DNA from: Acidimicrobiia bacterium
Lineage (GTDB): Bacteria > Actinomycetota > Acidimicrobiia > Acidimicrobiales > AC-14
DNA length: 64,000 nt
NCBI GenBank assembly: GCA_023265025.1
Contig: JAHFUP010000007.1
Span: 46,858-110,857, forward strand
Reading direction: 5' to 3'
In this document: positions 7,953 through 16,546 of the stretch, piece after piece
Position numbering within the stretch: the stretch's first letter is position 1
How the letters are laid out: every line of letters starts with the position of its first letter
Program-made: the position numbers and the translations under genes
The notes under the pieces: generated by a model
Told to the model about the DNA's origin: nothing
The model's database searches: none
The model's input: only the letters and a program-made list of their open reading frames with translations

Positions 7953-9676
7953 ATGAGGCGTCACCGGGCCGGGGCCCGGTGACCGGGAGCCGGCTCACGG
8001 AGTCGGACCTCACCGCCCTTTGGGCCGCCGGTGTCACGCGCGTCACCGTGGCCGGCATCACCGCCGCGGTGGGCGTGGCCGGCGCCCGGTGGTGGGAGGG
8101 GGACATGGCCGTCTTCTTCCTCGTCGCCGGCGTCGTGTGGCTGCCGTGGGCCATCTACCTGCTGTCGGTCGGTTCCAGCCGCCACGGTCCATCCCGGCAC
8201 CGGCGTCTGGCGGCCTACGGCGGCCCCATCGGCGACGTGATCATCGTCTTCGCCGCCCAGTGCCTCCTGCCCTGGGCCTGGGGGCTGCTCCTGCTGGCCG
8301 ACGCCTTGGCCGTGTGCCTCGCGGCATCGATGTGGCGCCGGCGGGCCGCGTTCCTGCTGGTCGGCTTCTGCGTCGTCGTGACCACCGTCGCCCAGGCGGT
8401 CCTGAGCCCGGACGACCGTGTCGCCGTCGGGCTGCTGGTCGTCTTCGCCCTCGCGCTCGTCGGCCTGGTGCTCGTCGTCGGGCGCATCGCCGGCTCCCAC
8501 CGGCTGGCCGCCGTCAGCTCCCACCGGTTCCAGAAGAAGGCGGAGACGATCCTGGCCCGGGTCGCCGACGGCATCGTGGTCACCGATGGTGCCGGCGTCG
8601 TGCTGGAGACGAACCCGGCGGGCGAGCGCCTGATCGGCGCCGGAACGGGTTGGCCGGCGATCGGGATGCCGTGCATCCGGGCCCTCGGCCTGCACGACGG
8701 TGAGCGCCCGCTGGACTGCCGGTCCGGCTGCCCGCTGCTGCAGGACGGCGACGGTGGCGACGCCGACGGCGGGCGCGAGGTCTGGCGCCTCCTTCCTGAC
8801 GGCCGGCGCCAGCCACTGCTGGCCGCGGCCTTCGCGGTCTCCGACGAGCAGGGCGGCGTCGAGGTGGTGCACTCGCTGCGGGACGTCACGCGACTGAAGG
8901 AGGCGGACGAGGCCAAGACCCTGTTCCTGGCCACGGCCTCCCACGAGCTGAAAACGCCCGTCACCGTCATCGCCGGCTTCGCCGAGACCATCCTGCGCTA
9001 CCCGGACATGCCCAGCGAGCGGCGGGCGGAGGCGGTCGAGGCCATCCGCCGGCGGGCGTTGGAGCTCTCGTCGATCGTCGACCGGCTGCTGCTGTCCAGC
9101 AAGATCGAGGGGGGTCGGGTCAACGTCGACCTCCACCCGGTCGACGTCCGAGCCCTGGTTCTGGAACGGGGCAATGCCTTCCAGGACGCGTCGGGACGCC
9201 ACGTGGTCCTCCAGGTCGCCCACCAGGCGCTCGTCGCCCATGCCGACCCGCTGGCCCTGCGGACGATCGTCGACCACCTGCTCGACAACGCGATGAAGTA
9301 CTCCGACGGGGGCCCGGTCGTGCTCGGCAGCCGGCGGACGGACGATCACGTCCTCGTCTCCGTCAGCGACATCGGGATCGGCATGGACGAGGAACAGGCG
9401 CGCCACTGCTTCGACAAGTTCTGGCAGGCCGAGTCGACCGACGTGCGGCGGTTCGGGGGCACGGGGATCGGGCTGTACATCGTCTCGTCGATGGTCGACG
9501 CGATGGGCGGCACGATCACCGTGGAGACGGCGGTGGGCCAGGGCAGCACCTTCACCGTCTCCCTGCCCATGGCGGTGGAGGAAATCCCTTTCGATGAGCC
9601 GGAGGCTGAGGTGGACCAGTCGGGCATCAAGGACTTCATGCGCCAGATCGGCGTGCTGAGCCGGGGGGCGGCATGA
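7949..9676 (+). CDS. Membrane sensor histidine kinase with PAS domain
   Basis: About 575 residues: six or so membrane segments in the first ~180 residues, a PAS-like domain (ILARVADGIVVTDGAGVVLE), then the kinase core with H-box ATASHELKTPVTV, N-box LLDNAMKYS, DIGIGM and GGTGIGLYIV. The GTG at 7949 is preferred over GTG 7940 because it stands 10 nt after AAGGGAG and overlaps the mini-ORF stop. It is coupled by ATGA to a single-domain receiver. With the HPt and receiver-GGDEF upstream it can form a branched phosphorelay. Confidence 0.88.
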   Translation: MNEASPGRGPVTGSRLTESDLTALWAAGVTRVTVAGITAAVGVAGARWWEGDMAVFFLVAGVVWLPWAIYLLSVGSSRHGPSRHRRLAAYGGPIGDVIIVFAAQCLLPWAWGLLLLADALAVCLAASMWRRRAAFLLVGFCVVVTTVAQAVLSPDDRVAVGLLVVFALALVGLVLVVGRIAGSHRLAAVSSHRFQKKAETILARVADGIVVTDGAGVVLETNPAGERLIGAGTGWPAIGMPCIRALGLHDGERPLDCRSGCPLLQDGDGGDADGGREVWRLLPDGRRQPLLAAAFAVSDEQGGVEVVHSLRDVTRLKEADEAKTLFLATASHELKTPVTVIAGFAETILRYPDMPSERRAEAVEAIRRRALELSSIVDRLLLSSKIEGGRVNVDLHPVDVRALVLERGNAFQDASGRHVVLQVAHQALVAHADPLALRTIVDHLLDNAMKYSDGGPVVLGSRRTDDHVLVSVSDIGIGMDEEQARHCFDKFWQAESTDVRRFGGTGIGLYIVSSMVDAMGGTITVETAVGQGSTFTVSLPMAVEEIPFDEPEAEVDQSGIKDFMRQIGVLSRGAA

Positions 9677-10122
9677 AAGGGGACGGGTGCCCCACCGCCC
9701 TGGTGGTCGACGACGCCCCCGACATCCGTCTGCTCACCGACCTGGTGCTGACCATGGCCGGCTTCAAGGTGAAGGCGGCCGCCAGTGGCCGGGACGCCCT
9801 GCACCTACTGGCCGGCCGCGACCTGCCCGACATCGTGCTGCTCGACGTGCAGATGCCCGAGGTCGACGGGTGGGAGACCCTGAGCCGGGTGCGCGCCGAC
9901 CCGCGCACCGCAGACCTGCCGGTCGTCCTGTGCACCGTAAAGGGACTTCCCGAGGACACCTTCAAGGGGTGGTCGCTCGGTTGTGACGGCTACATCGGGA
10001 AGCCCTTCGACATCGGCGGCCTGGTCGAGGAGCTGCAGGCCGTGCTGCGCCGGACCCCGAAACAGCGCCTGGCGATCCGCCGGGACAAGGTCGCCGAGCT
10101 GGCCCGGGTCGTGCGCTCCTGA
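9673..10122 (+). CDS. Single-domain response regulator
   Basis: The 149-residue protein is a lone receiver (ALVVDDAPD, phospho-acceptor Asp in IVLLDVQMPEVDG, Lys in YIGKPF) with a short basic C-terminal tail and no output domain. Its ATG overlaps the kinase stop, so it is the most direct partner of that kinase. Such proteins act as phosphate sinks, relay elements or by protein contact. Confidence 0.85.
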   Translation: MKGDGCPTALVVDDAPDIRLLTDLVLTMAGFKVKAAASGRDALHLLAGRDLPDIVLLDVQMPEVDGWETLSRVRADPRTADLPVVLCTVKGLPEDTFKGWSLGCDGYIGKPFDIGGLVEELQAVLRRTPKQRLAIRRDKVAELARVVRS

Positions 10123-10128
10123 CGCTCG

Positions 10129-10638
10129 TTACGAGGGCTTGGCGACGTGCCAGGTGCCGCCCACTCCGTCGCCCTTGACGTCGCCGGCGGCGGTGTCGGC
10201 CGCGTAGTTGTACAGCGGCTTGCCGTTCCAGACGACCTGCATCTTGGTGGCGTCGTCCGGCCGGGCCGCGACGGTCATTGTGCCAGTCACGCCGGGTCCG
10301 GCGACCGGTGTCGTGACACCGCTGGCGAGGACGAGCGCGGGCCACGTGGCCGCACAGTTGCCGGTGCAGGTGCTGGTTGGGCCGGTATCGCGGTCCCAGG
10401 TGTAGAGCGTCTTGCCGGTGGCGTCGACGAAGATGGTCCCGAGGGACGAGGTGGCCGTGGCCACGGTGGCCTTCGGGGCCGCCGTGGTGGTCGGGGCCGG
10501 CGCGGTCGTCGTCGGCGTGGTCGCCGCCGTCTGGCCGCCGCTGGCCGTCGTCGTCGGGTCGTCGTCGTCGCCGCAGGCCGCCATGGCCATGGCGAGTGTG
10601 GCGCTCAGAAGCACCGCGGACAGTCTTCTCGTACGCAT
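10129..10638 (-). CDS. Secreted-repeat (Lipoprotein_15-type) lipoprotein
   Basis: The 169-residue product has a basic signal peptide and lipobox ending AMAAC (Cys about 22), a long Thr/Ala/Pro linker, then two copies of the short repeat seen in PF03640: FVDATGKTLYTWDRD and VVWNGKPLYNYAAD. These are cell-surface proteins of unsettled function, common in actinobacteria. It is divergent from the sigma-factor gene, with a 14-bp perfect palindrome between them. Confidence 0.8.
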   Translation of the reverse strand: MRTRRLSAVLLSATLAMAMAACGDDDDPTTTASGGQTAATTPTTTAPAPTTTAAPKATVATATSSLGTIFVDATGKTLYTWDRDTGPTSTCTGNCAATWPALVLASGVTTPVAGPGVTGTMTVAARPDDATKMQVVWNGKPLYNYAADTAAGDVKGDGVGGTWHVAKPS

Positions 10639-10698
10639 CTACTCGTCCTCCCGTATCGGTTTCGCCGGTCGGTATCCCTACGGCCGGCGGCGCCGGGG

Positions 10699-10712
10699 AG
10701 ATTGCGCAATCT
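10699..10712. promoter_or_regulatory. Perfect 14-bp palindrome between divergent genes
   Basis: AGATTGCGCAATCT is its own reverse complement. It stands 33 bp before the sigma-factor start and 61 bp before the lipoprotein start, a place for a dimeric repressor or activator that would act on both. No trans-acting partner is evident nearby. Confidence 0.4.
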
Positions 10713-10744
10713 TTGCGGGCGGCTCCGCCGTACCCTCGTGCACG

Positions 10745-11308
10745 ATGTCCGTGGCGTCCGACGACACTCTGCTGGCCAGCTTCGCCCTCGGCGACGCCGA
10801 TGCCGCCGCCGCGTTCATCCGCCGCTACCAGGGCAAGGTCTACGGGTTGGCGAGATCCATGGTCGGCGACGCCGACCTGGCCGAGGACGTGGCCCAGGAA
10901 GCCTTCATCCGGGCCTGGCGCAACGCCCAGGCCTACGACTCCCGGCGGGGCTCCGTACACACGTGGTTGCTGGTCATCACGCGGAACCTCGCCATCGACG
11001 CCATGCGCCTGCGCCGGGCCCAGCCCGTCGACCCCCAGGTGTTCTCCACGCTCGACCTGCGCACATCGGCGGCCAGGGGGCCGGAGGCGGCGGCCGAGAC
11101 CAACGCCGAGATGCGCGACCTGCGGGCCGCGCTCGAGGATCTCCCGGCTGAGCAGCGCCAGGCCCTGCTGCTGGCCGGCCTGTGCGGGCGCACCGCGGCG
11201 GAGATCAGCGAGATCGAGTCGATCCCGCTCGGCACGGCCAAGACCCGCATCCGCACGGGCCTGGCCAAGGTGCGGTCGACCATGGCCCGGCGAGGGACGG
11301 ACCAGTGA
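10745..11308 (+). CDS. ECF-type sigma-70 factor
   Basis: The 187-residue protein contains region 2 (AAAFIRRYQGKVYGLARS, AEDVAQEAFIRAWRN) and region 4 (LEDLPAEQRQALLLAGLCG, with the helix-turn-helix around IPLGTAKTRI), with no region 1 or 3, as in ECF sigma factors. ATG 10745 is chosen because region 2 begins shortly after it; the frame is open further upstream only over the divergent gene. It is coupled by GTGA to its probable anti-sigma factor. Confidence 0.9.
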   Translation: MSVASDDTLLASFALGDADAAAAFIRRYQGKVYGLARSMVGDADLAEDVAQEAFIRAWRNAQAYDSRRGSVHTWLLVITRNLAIDAMRLRRAQPVDPQVFSTLDLRTSAARGPEAAAETNAEMRDLRAALEDLPAEQRQALLLAGLCGRTAAEISEIESIPLGTAKTRIRTGLAKVRSTMARRGTDQ

Positions 11309-12006
11309 CTGTGAATTGTGCACAGCTCGAGGAGCTGGCGGCCGAGCTGGCGCTGGGCACCGTCTCGGGGGCCGAGCGGGCCGCCGCCCTCGACCACCTC
11401 GCGGGCTGCCCGACCTGCCGTGACCTGGTCGAACAGCTGGCCCGGGTCGCCGACAGCATGCTGCTGCTGGCGCCCGAGGTGGAGCCGCCGCCGGGGTTCG
11501 AGTCCCAGGTTCTCATCAGGATGGGCGTGGTGTCCGCGCCGGTCGTGCGGCTGGGGCCGGCACGGGCGCCACGCCGGCGGGTCCTCGTCGGCGTGGCCGC
11601 CGCTGCGCTGGTCGCCGGGCTGGCGGGTGCCGGCGTGGCCCGGTTGGTCGACGACGGGCGCCCGGCGGCCGTCCAGACCGCCGCCGGCACGCCCGCCGCC
11701 GGCGTTCGCACCGCCCTGGCCTTTGACACCGACGGTCGGTGGACGTGCCGCGCCGTGATCTACGGCGACACCCCCACATGGCTGGTCGTGAGCCTGGACC
11801 GCACCGACGGCCTGAACGCCACCTTCACGGTCGAGGCGTTCCACCGCGACGATCCCACGCCGGTCCCCGTCGGCTCGTTCTCGACTGCGCAGGGCCATGG
11901 CACCTTCGCGCAGCCGGTGCAGCTGCGGGCGGAATCACTGCAGTCCGTCCGGGTCCTCGACGCCGGCGGGCGGGTCCGGTACGAGATGACATTCCCGCCG
12001 ACCTGA
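11305..12006 (+). CDS. Zinc-type anti-sigma factor, single membrane segment
   Basis: The 233-residue protein starts with an anti-sigma domain carrying HLAGCPTC (H-x3-C-x2-C, the ZAS zinc signature), followed by a membrane segment around residues 92-112 (VLVGVAAAALVAGLAGAGVA) and an external domain of about 120 residues. It should hold the ECF factor at the membrane until a signal is sensed by the outer domain. The GTG overlaps the sigma stop. Confidence 0.85.
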   Translation: MTVNCAQLEELAAELALGTVSGAERAAALDHLAGCPTCRDLVEQLARVADSMLLLAPEVEPPPGFESQVLIRMGVVSAPVVRLGPARAPRRRVLVGVAAAALVAGLAGAGVARLVDDGRPAAVQTAAGTPAAGVRTALAFDTDGRWTCRAVIYGDTPTWLVVSLDRTDGLNATFTVEAFHRDDPTPVPVGSFSTAQGHGTFAQPVQLRAESLQSVRVLDAGGRVRYEMTFPPT

Positions 12007-12022
12007 GGTCTACGCTCGCTCG

Positions 12023-12517
12023 GTGGACGATGGTGGCTACGACTCGACGCTCGACACACTGAAGCACTCCCGGCGGGTCGACCAGCTCCTCCTCCAGGTC
12101 ATCGCCGCCGTGCAGGACCGGGTCACCCGCCATGACCTGTCCAAGATGGAACCGCCCGAGAAAGCCGTCTTCGACCGGGTCACGCCGATGCTGAAGTACA
12201 GCACCTACGGGTCCGACCAGTACCGGGCGTCGCTGGTGGAGATGGGGGAGGGCCTGGCCCACCACTACGCCGGCAACCGCCACCACCCCGAGCACCACGA
12301 CAGGGGCATCAGTGGGATGACGCTGGTCGACGTGATCGAGATGCTGGCGGACTGGAAGGCGGCCACCGAGCGCCACGACGACGGCAGCCTGGCCCGCTCG
12401 CTGCCGATGCAAGCCGAGCGGTTCGGTATCGCCCCCCAGCTCATGGACCTGCTGACCAACACCGCCGTCCAGTTCGGCTGGCTCGACGCGCCGCCGCCCC
12501 CTCAGCCAGCCCCGTAG
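12023..12517 (+). CDS. DUF5662 family protein
   Basis: The 164-residue protein has the conserved features of this family: RHDLSKMEPPEK, TYGSDQYRASL, HHYAGNRHHPEHH and DVIEMLADWKAATERHDDG. The many His and Asp residues suggest a metal-binding, HD-like site, but no activity is established. GTG at 12023 follows the anti-sigma gene by 16 bp. The Pro-rich tail is poorly conserved. Confidence 0.78.
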   Translation: MDDGGYDSTLDTLKHSRRVDQLLLQVIAAVQDRVTRHDLSKMEPPEKAVFDRVTPMLKYSTYGSDQYRASLVEMGEGLAHHYAGNRHHPEHHDRGISGMTLVDVIEMLADWKAATERHDDGSLARSLPMQAERFGIAPQLMDLLTNTAVQFGWLDAPPPPQPAP

Positions 12518-12536
12518 GCCTCCAGCCGGAGCTACG

Positions 12537-13457
12537 TCACGCGACGTCCCTACGTCGGAACACGACAGTTGCCACCGTGAGCAGCCCGATGCCGACGGCC
12601 GTGAGGTACATCGCCGCCACCACGACCGACCGCCCGGGGACGTCGCCGCCGGAGTTCTCGCCGGACACCAGCACGATGGCGTTGCCGAGGATGAGCCACC
12701 GGCGCAGGCCTTCGAGGAAGCTGCCGACCACGTTCTCGATGACGAGGAAGTAGGCGAACCCGATGCCCAGCGCCGCCGCGGTGTTGCGGCCGATCGACGC
12801 CACCGAGAAGCCAACGGCGGCGGCGACGGCCACCAGCCCCGTGCCTCGCCCGAGCACGCCGAGCAGGGACAGGCCCCAGTGCCCGCCGGTGCCCGAGGTG
12901 GTGCCGTGCAGGTACGCCGCCGGCAGCAGGGCGAGGCTGAGGAGGGCCTGGGCCAGCAGGGCGAAGACCGACGCCACGACGATGCAGGAGAAGGCCTTGG
13001 TGAGCAGGACCCGGGCCCGTCGCGGTTCCCACGTGAGGACCGTGGTGACTGTGCGGTTCTGCCAGTCGGAGCCGATCACCGACGCCCCGATGAGCCAGGC
13101 GACCACCACCAGCGGCGCCGTCGTGCCCTGGAGGACGCCCTTGAGAGATCGGAGCTTGAAGCGGGGGTCGTCGACCCCGCCGGCCACGAACCGGCAGAAG
13201 TTCTCCGTGCGCCTCTCGCCGGGCGGCGGGCCGTCCCGCCCCTCGAACTCAGGGAGCGGGCCGCCGGCCAGGCAGGCGGCCACCCGCGTCTCGGCGGCCT
13301 GGCGCCGGGCGGCCAGCTCGCCGTCGCTCAGCGCCGCCGTGTTCAGGAACGTGAGCACGCCGGCGACGGCGATGCCGGCGAGGGCCAGCAGCGCCAGCAC
13401 CCGGACCATGCGCCGGGCCAGCACCCGGCGGAGCTCGCCGGCGGCCAGGGCGATCAC
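12537..13457 (-). CDS. ABC exporter membrane subunit
   Basis: About 306 residues with one N-terminal and roughly five C-terminal membrane segments and a large soluble loop after the first (about 40-105), the layout of ABC-2 type permeases. GTG 13457 overlaps the stop of the ATPase gene (GTGA) and is preceded by GAGGGAGG. It should pair with that ATPase to export a small hydrophobic compound or lipid; the cargo is unknown. Confidence 0.83.
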   Translation of the reverse strand: MIALAAGELRRVLARRMVRVLALLALAGIAVAGVLTFLNTAALSDGELAARRQAAETRVAACLAGGPLPEFEGRDGPPPGERRTENFCRFVAGGVDDPRFKLRSLKGVLQGTTAPLVVVAWLIGASVIGSDWQNRTVTTVLTWEPRRARVLLTKAFSCIVVASVFALLAQALLSLALLPAAYLHGTTSGTGGHWGLSLLGVLGRGTGLVAVAAAVGFSVASIGRNTAAALGIGFAYFLVIENVVGSFLEGLRRWLILGNAIVLVSGENSGGDVPGRSVVVAAMYLTAVGIGLLTVATVVFRRRDVA

Positions 13458-14383
13458 CCTCCCTCCTCGACGGGATGCTCGCCGGTCAGCTCCAGGAAGA
13501 CGGCTTCGAGACTGATCTCCTCGGGCCGCAGCTCGGTCAGGTAGAGCCGCTTCTTGACCAGGGCCCGCGTCACCATCTCGGCGTCCTCCGGCGGCAGGTC
13601 GACCCGAAGGTGGTCGCCGGCGATCTCCGCGTCGATGCCGGCCTCGGCCAGGGCGGCGACGCCCTTCTGGAGATTGGCGAGCCGCACGATCAGGCCTTGG
13701 GCGCCGCCGGCGGCCAGCACGTCGTCGACGGCGCCGGCAGCCACGCAGCGGCCCCGGGCGAGAACGGCAACCCGGTCGCAGGTCTGCTGCACCTCGCTCA
13801 GGAGGTGGCTCGACACGAACACCGTCCGGCCCTCGGCCCCGAGGCTGCGGAGCAGTTCCCGCACCTCCTTGATGCCGGCAGGGTCGAGCCCGTTGGCCGG
13901 CTCGTCGAGGACGAGCAGCTGCGGGTCCTTCAACAGGGCGATGCCGATCCCGAGGCGCTGGCGCATGCCGAGGGAGTAGTTGCGGACCGGGTCGTCGGCC
14001 CGTTCCGCCAGGCCGACCCGATCGAGCACCACCGCCACCGCCTTCGGCCCGATGCCCTGGATGCGCCCGAGCAACGCGAGGTTCTTCCGCCCGGTCATCG
14101 CCGGGAACAGGCCCGGCGTCTCGACCATCGAACCGATCCGCCCGATCACCTTGGGCAGGTCGGTCTGCGAGTCGACCCCGAGCACCCGGCAGGCGCCGGC
14201 CGTCGGCCGGGCCAGCGCCAGCAGGCAGCGGATGGTGGTCGTCTTGCCGGAGCCATTCGGGCCGAGGAAGCCGAAGACACCGCCGTCGGGCACCGAGAGG
14301 TCGACCCCGTCGAGGGCGACGATCGGCGGGCGCCGGAAGCGGTGGTACTCCTTGCGCAAGCCGGTGAGCTCGATCACCGCCAC
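13454..14383 (-). CDS. ABC exporter ATPase (BcrA/CcmA type)
   Basis: The 309-residue protein has Walker A GPNGSGKTT, signature NYSLGMRQR, Walker B LLVLDEPANGLDP and the switch His in VSSHLL. The C-terminal ~80 residues are the regulatory extension seen in bacitracin-type exporters. It lies first in a two-gene operon with the permease; the tRNA-Arg gene is just upstream on the same strand. Confidence 0.9.
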   Translation of the reverse strand: MAVIELTGLRKEYHRFRRPPIVALDGVDLSVPDGGVFGFLGPNGSGKTTTIRCLLALARPTAGACRVLGVDSQTDLPKVIGRIGSMVETPGLFPAMTGRKNLALLGRIQGIGPKAVAVVLDRVGLAERADDPVRNYSLGMRQRLGIGIALLKDPQLLVLDEPANGLDPAGIKEVRELLRSLGAEGRTVFVSSHLLSEVQQTCDRVAVLARGRCVAAGAVDDVLAAGGAQGLIVRLANLQKGVAALAEAGIDAEIAGDHLRVDLPPEDAEMVTRALVKKRLYLTELRPEEISLEAVFLELTGEHPVEEGG

Positions 14384-14406
14384 GGGGACCTTCTAGCACC
14401 GGAGGG

Positions 14407-14478
14407 CGCCCTCGGTAGGATTCGAACCTACGCACCCGCCTCCGGAGGGCGGTGCTCTATCCCCTGAGCTACGAGGGC
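14407..14478 (-). tRNA. tRNA-Arg (anticodon CCG)
   Basis: Read on the minus strand the cloverleaf is complete: 7-bp acceptor GCCCTCG/CGAGGGC, D arm GCTC/GAGC, anticodon stem CCGCC/GGCGG with loop CTCCGGA (anticodon CCG, reading CGG), T arm GTAGG-TTCGAAT-CCTAC, discriminator G. CCA is not encoded. The gene is about 0.5 kb from argS, whose product would charge it. Confidence 0.93.
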
Positions 14479-14541
14479 CTGCTCCGCCCCGATGGTATCT
14501 CCCACTGACAGTGGCGCGGGCGCCGGTAGGATCTCCGGGCA

Positions 14542-14922
14542 GTGAGCAAGCTGACCGTGCTGGTGATCGACGACGATCCGGTGATCCTCGAACTGCTGCG
14601 GGTGAACTTCGAGATCGAGGGGTTCGACGTGATCTGCGCGGCCGACGGCGAGGAGGGGCTCAAGCGGGCCCAGACGGACCGTCCCGATGCGGTCATCTCC
14701 GACATCATGATGCCCCGCCGCGACGGCCTGCAGCTCCTGGCCGACCTCAAGGCCGACCCCTCCACCCAGGACCTCCCGGTCATCCTGCTGTCGGCCAAGG
14801 CGCAGAAGAACGAGGTCCAGCAGGGCCTCGAGATGGGCGCGGACGACTACATCACCAAGCCGTTCGACCCGCTGGAGCTGATCGACCGGCTCAACGCCGT
14901 CATGACCCGGCCCCGCCGCTAA
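14542..14922 (+). CDS. Single-domain response regulator
   Basis: 126 residues making one receiver domain: VLVIDDDPVI, phospho-acceptor Asp in AVISDIMMPRRDG, Thr/Ser switch LLSAKA, Lys in YITKPF. No output domain and no kinase beside it. The GTG start is close to the first beta strand. It is 10 bp upstream of argS and probably on the same transcript. Confidence 0.85.
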   Translation: MSKLTVLVIDDDPVILELLRVNFEIEGFDVICAADGEEGLKRAQTDRPDAVISDIMMPRRDGLQLLADLKADPSTQDLPVILLSAKAQKNEVQQGLEMGADDYITKPFDPLELIDRLNAVMTRPRR

Positions 14923-14932
14923 CCCCGATCCC

Positions 14933-16546
14933 ATGCCGATGATCCAGGACATCCTGACCTCCTCCCTGCGCGGCGCGCTGGTCGGCCTCGGCGTCGAGCC
15001 CGTGCCGGAACGCATCCCCGTCGAGCGCTCCAACCGGCCCGAGCTGGGCGACTGGTCGTCGAGTGTGGCCCTCGCCGCGGCCAAGGCCAGTGGCCGCAAG
15101 CCCCGCGACCTGGCCGATGAGCTGGCGGCCAAGCTGCGCGTCGACCCGCCGGCATACGTGTCCGAGATCACCGTCGCCGGCCCCGGGTTCCTCAACTTCA
15201 AGCTGCACGACCGGTGGCTGCACGACGTCCTCACGGAGGTGGTCGAGAAGGGCGTCGAGGGGTACGCGCGTCACGACATCGGCCACGGCGAGCGGGTCAA
15301 CGTCGAGTTCGTCAGCGCCAACCCCACCGGGCCGCTCCACGTCGGCGCCGGCCGGTGGGCGGTCTACGGCGACGCCCTGTGCCGGATCCTCGAGCGGTGC
15401 GGCCACGCCATCCACCGGGAGTACTACCTCAACGACCGGGGCGTGCAGATGGGCCTGCTCGCGGCATCCGTGGCGGCGGCCAGGGCCGGGCAGCCCACGC
15501 CCGAGGACGGCTATCAAGGCCAGTACATCGCCGACTGGGCCGCCGAGATGGCCGACGACGCCGACCCCGCCGTGTGGGCGCCGCAGCGGGCGCTCGCCGA
15601 CATCGAGGCCGCGCTCGGCTCCCTCGGCGTGGAGTTCGAAACGTGGTTCAGCGAGAAGTCGATGATCGCCTCGGGCGCGATCGACGCCGCCCTGGCCGAC
15701 CTGCGCGCCTCGGGCCTCGTGTACGAGAAGGACGGCGCCACCTGGCTGCGGACGACCGACCTCGGCCTCCCCAAGGACGAGGTTCTCCTCAAGACCGGCG
15801 GCGAGCCGACCTACCTGCTGGGCGACATCGCCTATCACCGGGACAAGTTCACACGGGGCTTCACCCGGCTGATCGACATCTGGGGGGCCGATCACCACGG
15901 CCACGTCGACCGGCTCAAGGCCGGCGTCCAGGCCCTGGGCCATGACCCCGCCGAGCTGGAGATCGTGCTCGGCCAGCTGGTGACAATCGTCAAGGACGGC
16001 CAGGTCGTCCGGATGGGCAGGCGGAGCGGGACGTTCGTGGAGCTGGCCGAGGTGGTCGACGAGGTCGGCCCCGACGTCGCCCGGCTCACCTTTCTGCTCC
16101 AGTCCATCGACACCCGCCAGACGTTCGACCTCGACGCCGTCGTGTCGAAGTCCATGGACAACCCGGTCTTCTACGTCCAGTACGCCCACGCCCGGATCGC
16201 GTCCATCTCCCGGGTGGCGGCCGAGAAGAACGTGCCGCGGTACCCGCTCGAGATGGTCGACCTGTCGGGGCTCGATCATCCCCGGGAGCTGGACCTGCTG
16301 CGCAGCCTCGGCGAGCTGCCCGAGGTGGTGGCCGACGCGTGCCGCACCCGGGCGCCGCACAAGGTCGCCACCTGGGTGCGGGAGCTGGCCGGGCGCTTCC
16401 ACGGCTTTTACCACGACTGCTACGTCATGGGTGAGGGCGTCAGCCACGAGCAGACCCAGGCCCGGCTGTGGCTGGTGGAGTCGACGCGGATCGGGCTCGC
16501 CATCGGGCTCGACCTGCTCGGGGTCAGCGCGCCCGACTCGATGTGA
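14933..16546 (+). CDS. argS: Arginyl-tRNA synthetase
   Basis: The 537-residue protein has the class I signature in SANPTGPLHVGAGRWA, where HVGA stands for HIGH, the N-terminal Arg-tRNA recognition domain (about 1-105), IWGADHHGHVDRLKAG and the C-terminal anticodon-binding helices (DALR domain). The second class I motif is altered to RMGRRSGTF, as is common in arginine enzymes that lack a standard KMSKS. It charges tRNA-Arg with arginine. The stop overlaps the GTG of lysA. Confidence 0.94.
   Translation: MPMIQDILTSSLRGALVGLGVEPVPERIPVERSNRPELGDWSSSVALAAAKASGRKPRDLADELAAKLRVDPPAYVSEITVAGPGFLNFKLHDRWLHDVLTEVVEKGVEGYARHDIGHGERVNVEFVSANPTGPLHVGAGRWAVYGDALCRILERCGHAIHREYYLNDRGVQMGLLAASVAAARAGQPTPEDGYQGQYIADWAAEMADDADPAVWAPQRALADIEAALGSLGVEFETWFSEKSMIASGAIDAALADLRASGLVYEKDGATWLRTTDLGLPKDEVLLKTGGEPTYLLGDIAYHRDKFTRGFTRLIDIWGADHHGHVDRLKAGVQALGHDPAELEIVLGQLVTIVKDGQVVRMGRRSGTFVELAEVVDEVGPDVARLTFLLQSIDTRQTFDLDAVVSKSMDNPVFYVQYAHARIASISRVAAEKNVPRYPLEMVDLSGLDHPRELDLLRSLGELPEVVADACRTRAPHKVATWVRELAGRFHGFYHDCYVMGEGVSHEQTQARLWLVESTRIGLAIGLDLLGVSAPDSM

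Noticed and set aside
12537..14435. A 632-residue minus-strand frame
   Set aside because: Only its C-terminal half is the ABC permease; the N-terminal half is a Gly/Arg/Ala-rich shadow of the ATPase gene.
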